A stretch of DNA of 64,000 nucleotides from Synechocystis sp. PCC 7509 (GCF_000332075.2 NZ_ALVU02000001.1:310001-374000); one strand, 5' to 3'. Counted from the stretch's first letter, positions 27,413 to 38,780 are shown. Numbers and translations are program-made. The notes: generated by a model from the sequence alone, not told the origin.

Positions 27413-28693
27413 TTACTGCGGGTTAACTTGACTTGTGACTTCTAACTTGCCGTCATCATTTACCGTCCAGACATCGTAAACGCCCAACACATCCCCATTT
27501 TCATCAATATCTACATTGCCACTAGCGCCTTGATAATTAATATCTTGACCGGATTTTAATAACTTTAACCCTTCACAAACATCCGATACTTCTGTCCCTG
27601 GGGCATTCGCAACTTCACGAATTTTGCTTTGCACACCCACCCCTGTATTTGCTTTTGCGGCTTCGGCAGCTAAAGTCAATAGCGCCGCAGCATCCCAAGT
27701 ATGAGGTACGTATTCCCCTGGAGGTTGATTTTTCTTAGCTTGCCAAAGGGTGGTCAGTGTTTGTAAAGCTTTGCCATCCGCACCGGGTACAGTCCCAATT
27801 GCGCCGCTAACAATAAATTTGCCATCGCTAGATTTACCAACTTTTGCTGGAAACCCTACAGACTTTACGCCGTCAGTGAGCATAACTTGGATTCCTTGGC
27901 TAACTCCTTGCTGATAAGCTGATTTAAGCAGCAAACTTCCAGTTTCTTCATACAATACTGCCACTACTGCATCAGGTTTATTGGCAAAAGCTGCCGCCGA
28001 TTCGGTATCAAAAGTAGTGGCTTTAGGATCGTAACGAGTAGGACTTGCTTCATTAACAATAGTTCCACCCAATTTTTTAAAGGCACTGACAAAGGCTCTT
28101 TCAAACCCAACGCCATAGTCATTGTTAATAACTACCGTCGAAACCCGTTTAAACCCTTTTTCCTTTGCCAATTGAGCTAAAGCTAAAGCTTGGTAGGTAT
28201 CTGGGGGTGCAGTCCGCGCCCAATATCCTTTAAATTCACCTTTTTTAGCTCGTTCGGTAAATACTGGGCTAGTGCTACCAGGAGAGACTAAGACAACTTG
28301 ATTGCGCGCTGCTACGCCAATTGCTGCGCCAGAAACACTACTAGCATAAGAACCTACGACCCCCGCCACTCGATCGACTTCTGCTAGTTTAGTCATTGCC
28401 GTAGTCCCAGCTACGGGGTCAGTTTGATCGTCTTGGGAAATTAAGGTAACATTTTGCCCGTTGACACCCCCACAAGCGTTAACTTGCTCTACCAATAAGG
28501 GAACTGCTGCCGCCATTTGCTGCCCAATAGTAGCTAAGTCACCTGTAAGGGGCAACAATGTCCCAATTTTTAACCCTTCATTATTGGCGGCGGTAGGGCT
28601 AGTATTAGTTTCTGCGTTAGGAGTAGTCGGCTGACAACCAACAGCTAATAATCCACTAGCTACAGCTAATGCGATCGCAAATTTATTATTCAT
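27413..28693 (-). CDS. ABC substrate-binding lipoprotein, branched-chain amino-acid type
   Basis: From the ATG at 28693 (GAAGG lies just before it) the protein is 426 residues; a TTG at 28705 is possible. It starts with a lipoprotein signal (lipobox LLAVGC) and a Ser/Thr/Asn linker, then the periplasmic binding fold (IGTLLPLTGDLATIGQQMAA, GVVGSYASSVSGAAIGVAAR). This is the LivJ/UrtA type; the ligand (branched-chain or other amino acids, urea or amides) is uncertain. No permease or ATPase gene is adjacent, so it depends on components elsewhere. Confidence 0.88.
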   Translation of the reverse strand: MNNKFAIALAVASGLLAVGCQPTTPNAETNTSPTAANNEGLKIGTLLPLTGDLATIGQQMAAAVPLLVEQVNACGGVNGQNVTLISQDDQTDPVAGTTAMTKLAEVDRVAGVVGSYASSVSGAAIGVAARNQVVLVSPGSTSPVFTERAKKGEFKGYWARTAPPDTYQALALAQLAKEKGFKRVSTVVINNDYGVGFERAFVSAFKKLGGTIVNEASPTRYDPKATTFDTESAAAFANKPDAVVAVLYEETGSLLLKSAYQQGVSQGIQVMLTDGVKSVGFPAKVGKSSDGKFIVSGAIGTVPGADGKALQTLTTLWQAKKNQPPGEYVPHTWDAAALLTLAAEAAKANTGVGVQSKIREVANAPGTEVSDVCEGLKLLKSGQDINYQGASGNVDIDENGDVLGVYDVWTVNDDGKLEVTSQVNPQ

Positions 28694-28792
28694 AGAAACC
28701 TTCAACTCCTCTATTGCTATAAACTCTATTCATTACACAATTTGTAAATGAACTTGATTTTAGAACAAAGCAGCCAAAAACTGTTAGAAAAA

Positions 28793-28884
28793 CGGAGAAG
28801 GAGGGATTCGAACCCTCGGTACGGAGTTACCTGCCGTACAACAGATTAGCAATCTGTCGCTTTCGACCACTCAGCCACCTCTCC
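28793..28884 (-). tRNA. tRNA-Ser (GCT)
   Basis: A class II tRNA of 92 nt read on the minus strand. Acceptor GGAGAGG pairs with CTTCTCC (one G-T). The D arm begins GGCTGAGTGGTCGAAAGC. The anticodon stem CAGAT/ATCTG encloses the anticodon GCT. The long variable arm is TACGGCAGGTAACTCCGTA and the T loop is GGTTCGAATCC. CCA is not encoded. It lies between the binding-protein gene and crtB. Confidence 0.95.
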
Positions 28885-28975
28885 ACTGATGAGGCAATAA
28901 TCAGCTTAACAGACCTAATGACAATATGCAAGCTTATTGATAAAAGTATCTAGCCTATAGGATGTTTTTATTCCT

Positions 28976-31334
<2,359 letters not shown>

Positions 31335-31353
31335 TTACTTGTAAGGATTATTA

Positions 31354-31440
31354 ATGTTTCTGGGTTTAATTATACTTTGCATTCCGTTACACTTTGCACC
31401 AGAAACAGCACTATTTAATCACAATTACTTAGCTATATGA
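31354..31440 (+). CDS. Possible small hydrophobic peptide
   Basis: A 28-codon ORF, ATG at 31354, TGA at 31438, preceded by AAGGA six bases before the start. The peptide begins MFLGLIILCIPLHFAPETAL, a short N-terminal hydrophobic helix. It lies in the 143-bp gap between divergent crtP and the convergent permease. The ribosome-binding site is good but the ORF is short, so coding is uncertain; it could also be a leader. Confidence 0.3.
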   Translation: MFLGLIILCIPLHFAPETALFNHNYLAI

Positions 31441-31468
31441 GTATTTGCGGTCAGAAAATTACTAATTT

Positions 31469-32317
31469 TTACCCTTTTACCCCGCTTCCAGCTTCTGTTG
31501 GCACAATATAACGCTGTAAAAATAAAAATAGCCCTAACACCGGAGCAATAGAAATTACCGATCCTGCGGCAATTAAGCGCCAATCTAAAGAAAATGTCCC
31601 AGCTAAATTGGCGACTCCCAAGGGCAACGTGTACAACTGCGGGCGATCTAAAACTATCAATGGCCACAAAAAATCGCTCCAAGAGCCGATAAATACAAAT
31701 ATTGCCAAGGTCATCAAGGCAGGGCGAATTGAAGGTAGCATTATATGCCACCACAACCCCAATTCTGTACAGCCATCCATTCGGGCTGCTTCTTCCATTT
31801 CTTTGGGTACAGCCGCAAAGGCTTGGCGCAGTAAAAATATACCAAAAGCTGAAGCGATCGCGGGAAAAATAATTCCTATATAAGTATTTCTAATTCCTAG
31901 CTGGACAGTCAAGATATACAAGGGAATCATCACTATTTGAAACGGGATCATAATTGTGGAAATAATCAAGCTAAAAATTACTTCTTTTCCCCGAAAATTC
32001 AACCTTGCTAAAGGGTAAGCGGCTAAAGCGCAAAATATTAAATTTAATCCTACGCTTAGTAGGGCGATCGCACTACTGTTAAATAAGTACGTCCCGAAGG
32101 GGTTTGTTTGCCACACTCGCACGTAATTATCTATTGTGGGCTGGAGTGGCAACAATTGTGGTGGAAATTGAAATATGTCTTCCGTGGGCGATTTTAATGA
32201 GGTACTTACTAGCCATAGTAACGGCAACAACATTAATAAAGCTATAACTACTAATACTCCATACCTAATAACGTTACCCCACCACTGTTGTTGATAAATT
32301 CGATTTCTTGCTGACAT
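31469..32317 (-). CDS. Sugar ABC transporter permease (MalG type)
   Basis: A 282-residue inner-membrane permease with six helices. The EAA loop, EEAARMDGCTELGLWWHIML then PSIRP, which docks on the ATPase, is well conserved. MalG-type permeases partner a MalF-type permease, an ATPase and a binding protein to import sugars, glycerol-3-phosphate or, in cyanobacteria, glucosylglycerol or trehalose. None of these partners is adjacent, so this is an orphan permease. Substrate unknown. It lies downstream of the 5-FTHF cyclo-ligase gene on the same strand, separated by a 26-bp palindrome. Confidence 0.88.
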   Translation of the reverse strand: MSARNRIYQQQWWGNVIRYGVLVVIALLMLLPLLWLVSTSLKSPTEDIFQFPPQLLPLQPTIDNYVRVWQTNPFGTYLFNSSAIALLSVGLNLIFCALAAYPLARLNFRGKEVIFSLIISTIMIPFQIVMIPLYILTVQLGIRNTYIGIIFPAIASAFGIFLLRQAFAAVPKEMEEAARMDGCTELGLWWHIMLPSIRPALMTLAIFVFIGSWSDFLWPLIVLDRPQLYTLPLGVANLAGTFSLDWRLIAAGSVISIAPVLGLFLFLQRYIVPTEAGSGVKG

Positions 32318-32502
32318 TTCTTCCCCTAGCTATTTAATTTATCTCTAATTTTTTGACAGCAAATTTGTTTATTTGCCTGCTTATTTTTGTTTAGCAAATT
32401 GTTAGTTTATTTTCTAAAAACCCCTTGACTTTTGTAGATTGAATGTCATATTATGAGATTGTATTTGTCTGACTAAATGCTTGCTAAAAGTAGGTGGTTG
32501 GA

Positions 32503-32528
32503 GCGCAAAGGAGAATTCTCCTTTGCGC
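32503..32528. repeat. Perfect 26-bp palindrome
   Basis: GCGCAAAGGAGAA is followed immediately by its reverse complement TTCTCCTTTGCGC. It lies 14 bp beyond the stop of the cyclo-ligase gene and about 185 bp before the permease start. No T tract follows on the minus strand, so it may be a terminator stem without U-run, an operator or a repeat. Confidence 0.6.
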
Positions 32529-32542
32529 GGCTGGAATTAAAG

Positions 32543-33112
32543 TTAGTCAAGCATTATTAATCCTTTTTCAGTACAAACGCCGTGGAGTTTTTGATCCCAA
32601 CAATTAATTGGTAATTGGGGCAAAAAAGCAAAATCAAAAACTATTCCTATAGTGGGTATAGCTGCCCAGAGAGGAGAACTAAGCAAGCGGTCATAATAGC
32701 CGCCTCCATAGCCTAAACGATAGCCTAGCGCGTCGCAAGCCACCGCCGGAACAAGAATTAAATCTATCTGTTCTGGGGGTAAAAGGGGCGCTGTTAAGAG
32801 CGGTTCTAAAATGCCGTAGCAGTTAGTTTGTAAAGGTTGAGAAACAGCCCAGCTATGCCAAACTAAATTGTTATCTACACAGAGAGGAAAACCCCAAGTA
32901 CACTCAGTCGTAAATAAACAACTTAAGTCTGGTTCAAAGCGAAAACTAAAATAAGCGGCAATAGTTTTAGAGTTGACAAAAAGAGGAGATGATTGCAAAA
33001 GATCGCAAATACCTTGACTTTTTTCTTGCCACTGTGACAACGATAGCGATTGACGTTGGTGCAAAAGTAATCGTCTTAATTGACTTTTGGTTGCTTGCGG
33101 ATTAAAAGTAAT
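32543..33112 (-). CDS. 5-formyltetrahydrofolate cyclo-ligase
   Basis: The catalytic glycine-rich motif LGYGGGYYDRLL and SFRFEPDLSCLF identify 5-FTHF cyclo-ligase, which turns 5-formyl-THF into 5,10-methenyl-THF using ATP. The first conventional start (TTG at 33064) begins inside the conserved N-terminal helix. Codons upstream of it read NPQATKSQLRRLLLHQRQ, and K-x-x-L-R-R is a family motif. Between it and the upstream in-frame stop (33146-33148) there is no ATG, GTG or TTG; only ATT at 33112 or 33115 could start it. I therefore place the start at ATT 33112. The minimal TTG product is 173 residues. Confidence 0.85.
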   Translation of the reverse strand: MTFNPQATKSQLRRLLLHQRQSLSLSQWQEKSQGICDLLQSSPLFVNSKTIAAYFSFRFEPDLSCLFTTECTWGFPLCVDNNLVWHSWAVSQPLQTNCYGILEPLLTAPLLPPEQIDLILVPAVACDALGYRLGYGGGYYDRLLSSPLWAAIPTIGIVFDFAFLPQLPINCWDQKLHGVCTEKGLIMLD

Positions 33113-33135
33113 AATAAATTGCCCGTAGTTTAGAG

Positions 33136-33164
33136 TAGAGACGCGCTAATAAAACGCATCTCTA
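33136..33164. repeat. Hairpin repeat of the TAGAGACG type
   Basis: TAGAGA-C-GCG and CGC-A-TCTCTA pair over nine positions (one C-A mismatch) with a nine-base loop. TAGAGACGCG inverted repeats are common intergenic elements in cyanobacterial genomes. It lies 9 bp after the fcl stop and may end fcl transcription. Confidence 0.55.
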
Positions 33165-33173
33165 TGGTAACTT

Positions 33174-34118
33174 TTAAGTAGAGTGCTGACGATACCAAGC
33201 GATCGTATTACTTAGCCCTTGTTTAAAATCTACTTGAGCCGTAAAGTCAAAAGCCTGCTTTGCGCGCTGAGTATCCAAACAACGGCGCGGTTGACCGTTA
33301 GGTTTATCTGTTTGATAGACAATTTCGCCATCAAACTCCATCAACTGGCAAATTAAACTAATCAAGTCACGGATAGAAATCTCATAACCCGTTCCCAAAT
33401 TTACTGGTTCTGCCTCGTTATAAGCCACTGTTGCCATCACAATCCCTCGCGCCGCGTCTTCCGAGTAGAGAAATTCACGCGTCGGAGTGCCATCACCCCA
33501 AACGGGAAGTTGCTTATCTCCCCGTTGCTGTGCCTCATGGACTTTACGAATTAAAGCTGGGATAACGTGAGAACTATCAGGATGAAAATTATCTTCAGGC
33601 CCGTACAAGTTTACAGGCAATAGATAGATACCGTTAAAGTTGTATTGCTGACGATAAGCTTGGAGTTGAACTAGCAAAGCTTTTTTAGCAACGCCATAGG
33701 GAGCATTAGTTTCTTCAGGGTAGCCATTCCAAAGGTCATCTTCAGAAAAAGGTACGGGGGTGAACTTTGGATAAGCGCAGATTGTACCGACACAAACAAA
33801 CTTTTCAATTCCCCCTTGATAGGCACAGTGAATTAATTGTGCGCCCATAATTAGGTTGTCATAAAATAATTCTCCAGGCTTGACTTGATTTAAACCAATT
33901 CCGCCCACATGAGCCGCTAGGTGAATTATGATGTCTTGATGTTCGACCGCCCTTTGGCAGTTTTCTAAAACGCGCAAATCGCTATTTTGGGATCTAGCTA
34001 CAGTAATTTTGTTTTTATCTGCCCCAGCAGCGCCTAGTTGAGCAATAACTTGGCGACCCAAAAATCCCGCCCCACCTGTAACAAGAATCCGTTTGTCTTT
34101 TAAATCTAAAACGGTCAT
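33174..34118 (-). CDS. fcl: GDP-L-fucose synthase
   Basis: A 314-residue extended SDR with TGGAGFLG near the N terminus, the Ser/Tyr/Lys triad region (GTICAYP and [11 protein letters not shown], YxxxK) and [23 protein letters not shown], which is characteristic of GDP-fucose synthase (WcaG). It converts GDP-4-keto-6-deoxymannose to GDP-L-fucose for polysaccharides. It lies 22 bp after gmd, forming the classic gmd-fcl pair. Start ATG as annotated. Confidence 0.93.
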   Translation of the reverse strand: MTVLDLKDKRILVTGGAGFLGRQVIAQLGAAGADKNKITVARSQNSDLRVLENCQRAVEHQDIIIHLAAHVGGIGLNQVKPGELFYDNLIMGAQLIHCAYQGGIEKFVCVGTICAYPKFTPVPFSEDDLWNGYPEETNAPYGVAKKALLVQLQAYRQQYNFNGIYLLPVNLYGPEDNFHPDSSHVIPALIRKVHEAQQRGDKQLPVWGDGTPTREFLYSEDAARGIVMATVAYNEAEPVNLGTGYEISIRDLISLICQLMEFDGEIVYQTDKPNGQPRRCLDTQRAKQAFDFTAQVDFKQGLSNTIAWYRQHST

Positions 34119-34140
34119 GATTTTATTGCTTTTACCTAAG

Positions 34141-35217
34141 TTAAAATTGATTGCTAATCTGTTGGCGAATGGTCGCTAAATCTCCCAGAGCTTGAGTACC
34201 GTTACCATTAGTAGAAATATGACCTAAAGCTTGTAAATCGGCTTCTACCATAATTGCTACTAATTGCTTAAAAGTAACGGTAGGTTCCCAACCTAGTTTT
34301 TGCTTGGCTTTACTAGGATCGCCAATCAATAATTCTACTTCGGCGGGGCGCAAATAGCGCTCGTCAAATTCTACATAGTCGTGCCAATCAAGATTGACAT
34401 AACTAAAAGCTAGATCGAGAAATTCTTGGACGCTATGAGTTTCCCCAGTAGCAATTACATAGTCATCGGGCTGTTGTTGCTGTAACATTAACCACATAGC
34501 TTTAACATAATCTTTGGCGTAGCCCCAATCGCGTTTAGCATCGAGGTTGCCAAGATAAGTTTTTTTCTGTTTGCCTGTGACAATCCGAGCGATCGCTCTA
34601 GTAATTTTGCGCGTGACAAAGGTTTCGCCACGCCGGGGAGATTCATGGTTAAATAAAATGCCGTTACAAGCAAATAGATCGTAAGATTCGCGGTAATTTA
34701 TAGTTTGCCAATGAGCGTAAACTTTAGCACAGGCGTAGGGACTGCGCGGATAGAAAGGTGTGGTTTCTTTTTGCGGTACTTCCTGAACTAAACCATACAT
34801 TTCTGAAGATCCCGCTTGATAAAATCGCACTTCAATTCCCGTGCGTTGTTGATAATCTCTAATTGCTTCTAATAACCGTAGTGTCCCCATTCCCACTGTA
34901 TCAACGGTATATTCTGGCGAATCAAAGCTAACTCGGACGTGAGACTGAGCGCCTAAATTATAAATTTCTATAGGTTTAACGTCTTCTAAAATTCTTCTTA
35001 AAGTTGTACCGTCGGTTAGATCGCCGTAATGTAAAAACAACCGCGCCCCTTCTTTGTGGGGATCTTCATACATATGATCGATGCGATCAGTATTAAATGT
35101 TGAGGTGCGGCGAATAATTCCGTGAACCTCGTAACCTTTTTCTAGTAAAAGTTCCCCTAAATAAGAACCATCTTGTCCGGTAATCCCTGTAATCAGCGCT
35201 CGCTTGCTTTGGCTCAT
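34141..35217 (-). CDS. gmd: GDP-mannose 4,6-dehydratase
   Basis: A 358-residue [23 protein letters not shown], then [17 protein letters not shown], the GMD-specific RRTS(S/T)F loop binding NADP and GDP-mannose. The active-site motif is [12 protein letters not shown] (YxxxK). It makes GDP-4-keto-6-deoxy-D-mannose, the precursor for fucose. The end of the protein is longer than needed and low in conservation. First gene of the gmd-fcl pair; an AT-rich 311-bp region precedes it. Confidence 0.95.
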   Translation of the reverse strand: MSQSKRALITGITGQDGSYLGELLLEKGYEVHGIIRRTSTFNTDRIDHMYEDPHKEGARLFLHYGDLTDGTTLRRILEDVKPIEIYNLGAQSHVRVSFDSPEYTVDTVGMGTLRLLEAIRDYQQRTGIEVRFYQAGSSEMYGLVQEVPQKETTPFYPRSPYACAKVYAHWQTINYRESYDLFACNGILFNHESPRRGETFVTRKITRAIARIVTGKQKKTYLGNLDAKRDWGYAKDYVKAMWLMLQQQQPDDYVIATGETHSVQEFLDLAFSYVNLDWHDYVEFDERYLRPAEVELLIGDPSKAKQKLGWEPTVTFKQLVAIMVEADLQALGHISTNGNGTQALGDLATIRQQISNQF

Positions 35218-35528
35218 AGTAGTTATTCCTTTTGGGTAGTTACAATTAAATACTTATCTGATACAAGTTAGCAGATGAGTGAGATTTTTCCAATGATTAG
35301 TATTGAATAAGTTTAACTACCTGCTCAAATTATCTAAACCGTACTTATTATTACGCTTAACAATTTAGGCTTAATACTTTGGGCAAACAATTTTGCTAGA
35401 AATAAATAACTTAATGTTTGTAACTTATTTTTTAGGAAAAGTTACTAATATTTATTTATTTTTATTAAAAAATAAATAAGCAAAGGTTCGAGCTATCTAT
35501 TGCATCGAACCTCTGGGATAATATCGCT
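35218..35528. other. 311-bp intergenic region
   Basis: Lies between gmd and the sugar transferase gene, both on the minus strand. Very AT-rich, with a hairpin at its high-coordinate end (listed) and presumably the gmd promoter. I see no gene. Confidence 0.5.
35484..35512 (-). terminator. Terminator after the sugar-phosphate transferase
   Basis: AGGTTCGA and TCGAACCT form an 8-bp stem with a 13-nt loop, 16 bp past the stop of the minus-strand sugar transferase. On the minus strand it is followed by TTTGCTTATTTATTTTTTAA, a T-rich tail. Confidence 0.65.
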
Positions 35529-36347
35529 TTAGTAAGCACCATTATTCTTAGGGACAACCACAACTCCAATTGTTTTGATAATTATCCATATATCTAACCA
35601 AAAACTATAATTTTTGGCATAGTAAAGATCGATCTGTATCCGGCGACTATAAGGGATATCGTTGCGTCCCGATACTTGCCATAATCCGGTAAGACCGGGT
35701 TTTATAGTTAATATCTGATCGATGTAGCAACCATATTTAGGTAGTTCTTCTACTACTAATGGACGCGGGCCTACTACACTCATATCTCCTTTTAAAACAT
35801 TCCAAAATTGCGGAAATTCATCCAGGCTAGTTAGACGTAAAAACCTGCCAACTTTAGTAATGCGGGGGTCTTGTTTTAGTTTGAAATTATTTTCAAACTC
35901 TTGCCGCAATACTGGAGAATCCATTAAATCCATTAGTAATTCATCCGCATTATTTACCATAGTACGAAACTTGATACAGGTAAAAGGTTGGTAATTTTTG
36001 CCAACTCTTTTTTGCAGATAAAAAATTGGACCTTTTGAACTTATAGCAATTAACGAAATTAGCAATAAGTACAATGGAGAAAATACAATTAACACCAAAA
36101 GCGAAAATACAATATCAAATAGCCGCTTAGTAAACTCTTTGTTTAAGCGCCACGAAGGGTAAAGATTTTTAGATAATCTTCGTCCTGAAGGCAGTGATTC
36201 AGTCTTTGATTCCACCCTGCTAGGAGCAACGCGAACCATAGAATTCGCTTTCAAGTTCCACTTACTACTGTGTTGAACCCAATTGCGATCGCCTTTCACG
36301 AACGCCCTTAATCGCTTGCCAAAGAGGAGTGAATGAGCCGTCATCAT
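35529..36347 (-). CDS. Polyprenyl-phosphate sugar-1-phosphate transferase (exopolysaccharide)
   Basis: I start at the first of two adjacent ATGs (36347/36344), just after AAGGAGT; an upstream in-frame start at 36371 would make 280 residues instead of 272. A variable N-terminal part leads to one hydrophobic helix (LFDIVFSLLVLIVFSPLYLL) and the bacterial sugar transferase domain: KRVGKNYQPFTCIKFRTM, FPQFWNVLKGDMSVVGPRPL, KPGLTGLWQVSGR. This is the short monotopic type that starts repeat-unit assembly on undecaprenyl phosphate. It lacks the four-helix N-terminal region of WcaJ-type enzymes. A second such enzyme lies at 42265. Confidence 0.9.
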   Translation of the reverse strand: MMTAHSLLFGKRLRAFVKGDRNWVQHSSKWNLKANSMVRVAPSRVESKTESLPSGRRLSKNLYPSWRLNKEFTKRLFDIVFSLLVLIVFSPLYLLLISLIAISSKGPIFYLQKRVGKNYQPFTCIKFRTMVNNADELLMDLMDSPVLRQEFENNFKLKQDPRITKVGRFLRLTSLDEFPQFWNVLKGDMSVVGPRPLVVEELPKYGCYIDQILTIKPGLTGLWQVSGRNDIPYSRRIQIDLYYAKNYSFWLDIWIIIKTIGVVVVPKNNGAY

Positions 36348-36473
36348 ACTCCTTAACACAATCCACACCACACATAGTCCCGATCTTAAAGCCAGATGAC
36401 CATAAATAAAGCGAATTTGGTTTAATTCATCGCAGTTAACCTAAAAAATATATTTTGTCTGCTAAGAGCGAGC

Positions 36474-36502
36474 CACCTAGAGATTTTTTTAATCTCTAGG
36501 TG
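36474..36502. repeat. 12-bp stem with T5 loop
   Basis: CACCTAGAGATT and AATCTCTAGGTG pair perfectly with a TTTTT loop. It lies between the GT4 gene and the sugar-transferase gene, 64 bp past the GT4 stop on the minus strand. No T tract follows, so it may be a transcript-processing or attenuation hairpin. Confidence 0.55.
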
Positions 36503-36565
36503 TGTCTGCCTTTGCGGGATTAAAAGCCATAGTTATTACCTTTATTTTGCCAAAAATATCTCTAA

Positions 36566-37714
36566 TCAATCCCCAAGTCTCCCCAAACTAAATTGTTGCC
36601 AGGAATTTTCAACAAAATTCAAATAACGCTTTTGAAAGATTGTAGGCGCAAACTGTCTAGCATGGGTGTAGACGATCTCAGAATGAAAATTTTTGGCATA
36701 CCCTTCAAACTTCTCTACGGCTGCTACTAGCGCCGCCACCGTCTGCGTCTTGAAGAATAAACCCGTACCGTTTTTTGGCTGCTCACAGATATCTACAACC
36801 GTTTCTAGCGCTCCTCCAGCCCCATAGGCAATAACTGGTGTTCCGCAAGCTTGCGCCTCTACTACAGCAATACCAAAGTCCTCGTAGGCTGCGTAAATAA
36901 ATGCTTTGGCTTGAGATAAATATTTTTCTACTACTTCGTTGGATTGCGCCCCTAATATCTGAACATTAGGCGCGGCCAATTTCCGCAAAGTGTTAAGTTC
37001 TGGACCCTCGCCAATCACAATTAATGGGCGTTGTAATTGATTAAATGCCTGCACAATTAAATTTACCTGTTTGTAACTTACTAGCCGAGAAACAGTGACA
37101 TAAAAATCTTGTTTTACATCCACAAAAGGAAAACGTTCAATATTTACAGGGGGGTAAATCACTGTTGCTTTCCGGCGATAGCTACGCCAAATTCGCCGCG
37201 CCGTGTTTTGGGAGTTGGCAATAAAGTAGTCTACTCGGTTAGCTGTAAGTACATCCCACTGGCGCAATTGATGCAGCAAGTAGCGAGTAAAAATTCCCGG
37301 TACACCTCTACCCATTTGACTGCTACGCAGGTAATCAAAGGTCAATTCCCAAGCAAAACGCATGGGAGTATGACAGTAACAAACGTGCATTTGAGTCGGG
37401 CTAGTCAAAACTCCTTTGGCAACGGTATGAGAGGAGGAAAGAATAATGTCATAACTGCGTAAATCTAGCTGTTCGATGGCAAAGGGCAATAAGGGTAAGT
37501 ACTTTTGAACGCCGTTTTGACTATAGGGAAGCTGTTGAAGAAAAGTTGTCCCAATGGAACGCCCAAATAAATAACTTTGGGGGTTGGTGGATTCAAAATC
37601 AATTAAGGCATACAAGTCAACCGCTTCAAGGCTATTGATGATTGCTTGGACTACAAGTTCGGAACCACCGGTAGCTTTTGGCGTTAACCATTCATGGACG
37701 AGGGCATATTTCAC
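36566..37714 (-). CDS. Family 4 glycosyltransferase
   Basis: A 382-residue GT-B glycosyltransferase of the GT4 group. It starts MKYALVHEWLTPKATGGSEL, and the C-terminal donor-binding part has the E-x7-E region EDFGIAVVEAQACGTPVIAY then GAGGALETV. Its N-terminal acceptor domain contains VCYCHTPMRFAWELTFDYLR, as in mannosyl- or related transferases. Sugar specificity cannot be read. It belongs to the exopolysaccharide block with gmd, fcl and the sugar-phosphate transferase on the same strand. Confidence 0.9.
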   Translation of the reverse strand: MKYALVHEWLTPKATGGSELVVQAIINSLEAVDLYALIDFESTNPQSYLFGRSIGTTFLQQLPYSQNGVQKYLPLLPFAIEQLDLRSYDIILSSSHTVAKGVLTSPTQMHVCYCHTPMRFAWELTFDYLRSSQMGRGVPGIFTRYLLHQLRQWDVLTANRVDYFIANSQNTARRIWRSYRRKATVIYPPVNIERFPFVDVKQDFYVTVSRLVSYKQVNLIVQAFNQLQRPLIVIGEGPELNTLRKLAAPNVQILGAQSNEVVEKYLSQAKAFIYAAYEDFGIAVVEAQACGTPVIAYGAGGALETVVDICEQPKNGTGLFFKTQTVAALVAAVEKFEGYAKNFHSEIVYTHARQFAPTIFQKRYLNFVENSWQQFSLGRLGD

Positions 37715-37816
37715 AGAAGATTAAAACAAGTGAGGGTTAATTAAACTGATTTTAAAGATGCGATCGCCCAATTACTGATAACCTCGATCAAGGAATAGGC
37801 GAATTTTAATCTGAAC

Positions 37817-38755
37817 ATGAGAATTTTAATTATCGGTGGTACTCGGTTTATTGGCGTGTATCTTACAAAGCTATTAGCAGCTACAGGTCATGAAGTCGTT
37901 TTATTTAATCGCGGCAATCATCCCGCCCCAGTTTCAGGTATAGAACAAATTATTGGCGATCGCACAGTCGCCGACGAAATTACCCAAAAATTATCCTCAC
38001 AACATTTTGATGCCATTTTTGATAATAACGGACGCGAACTAGCCGATACTCAACCAGTAGCTGAATTATTTGCTCATAAAGTTCAGCATTTTATTTACAT
38101 GAGTTCGGCGGGGGTTTATTTACCAGCAATGGAACTTCCCCATGGGGAGGGAGACGCAGTCGATCCTAAAAGTCGCCACAAAGGCAAACATGAAACTGAG
38201 GCTTATTTAACTAAACTCGGTATTCCTTTTACTTCTATTCGCCCAACTTATATTTACGGGCCGCAAAATTATAATCAGCTTGAAAGTTGGTTTTTTGACC
38301 GCTTAATACGCGATCGCCCTATCCCTATTCCTGGTAGCGGCGTACATCTAACTCAACTAGGTCATGTAGAAGATTTGGCTGCCGCCATGGCGCAAGTATT
38401 AGGTTGCAAACGGGCGATTGGGCAAATTTATAATGTATCCGGCGATCGCTACGTTACTTTCGACAACTTAGCGCGTGCTTGCGCTGTAGCTATGGGTAAA
38501 TCGCCAGAAAATGTTAAAATTGTCCATTACGAGCCAAAAAGCTTTGATTTTGGCAAACGCAAGGCTTTTCCTTTCCGCCTTCAACATTTTTTTGCTTCTA
38601 CTGCCAAAGCTACCAGCGAACTAAACTGGCAACCTAAATACGATCTAATTTCTGGGCTAAAAGACTCTTTCCATAATGATTATTTAGCCACGGGTAAAGA
38701 TAAGTTAGACGTTGATTTTAATGTTGATGAGCAAATTATTACAGTTAGAGACTAA
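37817..38755 (+). CDS. CSP41b-like atypical SDR (NAD-dependent epimerase fold)
   Basis: A 312-residue protein with GGTRFIGVYL near the N terminus. It matches the chloroplast CSP41b family rather than a sugar epimerase: SSAGVYL, DAVDPKSRHKGKHETEAYL, RPTYIYGPQNYNQLESWFF, and FDFGKRKAFPFRLQHFFAS are all characteristic. CSP41 proteins are RNA-binding SDR relatives with endonuclease activity that stabilise or process chloroplast rRNA and mRNA; the cyanobacterial homologues probably act on RNA. The SDR catalytic YxxxK is not in its usual place. It is divergent from the GT4 gene. Confidence 0.88.
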   Translation: MRILIIGGTRFIGVYLTKLLAATGHEVVLFNRGNHPAPVSGIEQIIGDRTVADEITQKLSSQHFDAIFDNNGRELADTQPVAELFAHKVQHFIYMSSAGVYLPAMELPHGEGDAVDPKSRHKGKHETEAYLTKLGIPFTSIRPTYIYGPQNYNQLESWFFDRLIRDRPIPIPGSGVHLTQLGHVEDLAAAMAQVLGCKRAIGQIYNVSGDRYVTFDNLARACAVAMGKSPENVKIVHYEPKSFDFGKRKAFPFRLQHFFASTAKATSELNWQPKYDLISGLKDSFHNDYLATGKDKLDVDFNVDEQIITVRD

Positions 38756-38780
38756 TCAGGGCGTGCCTACGCCCTAAAAC

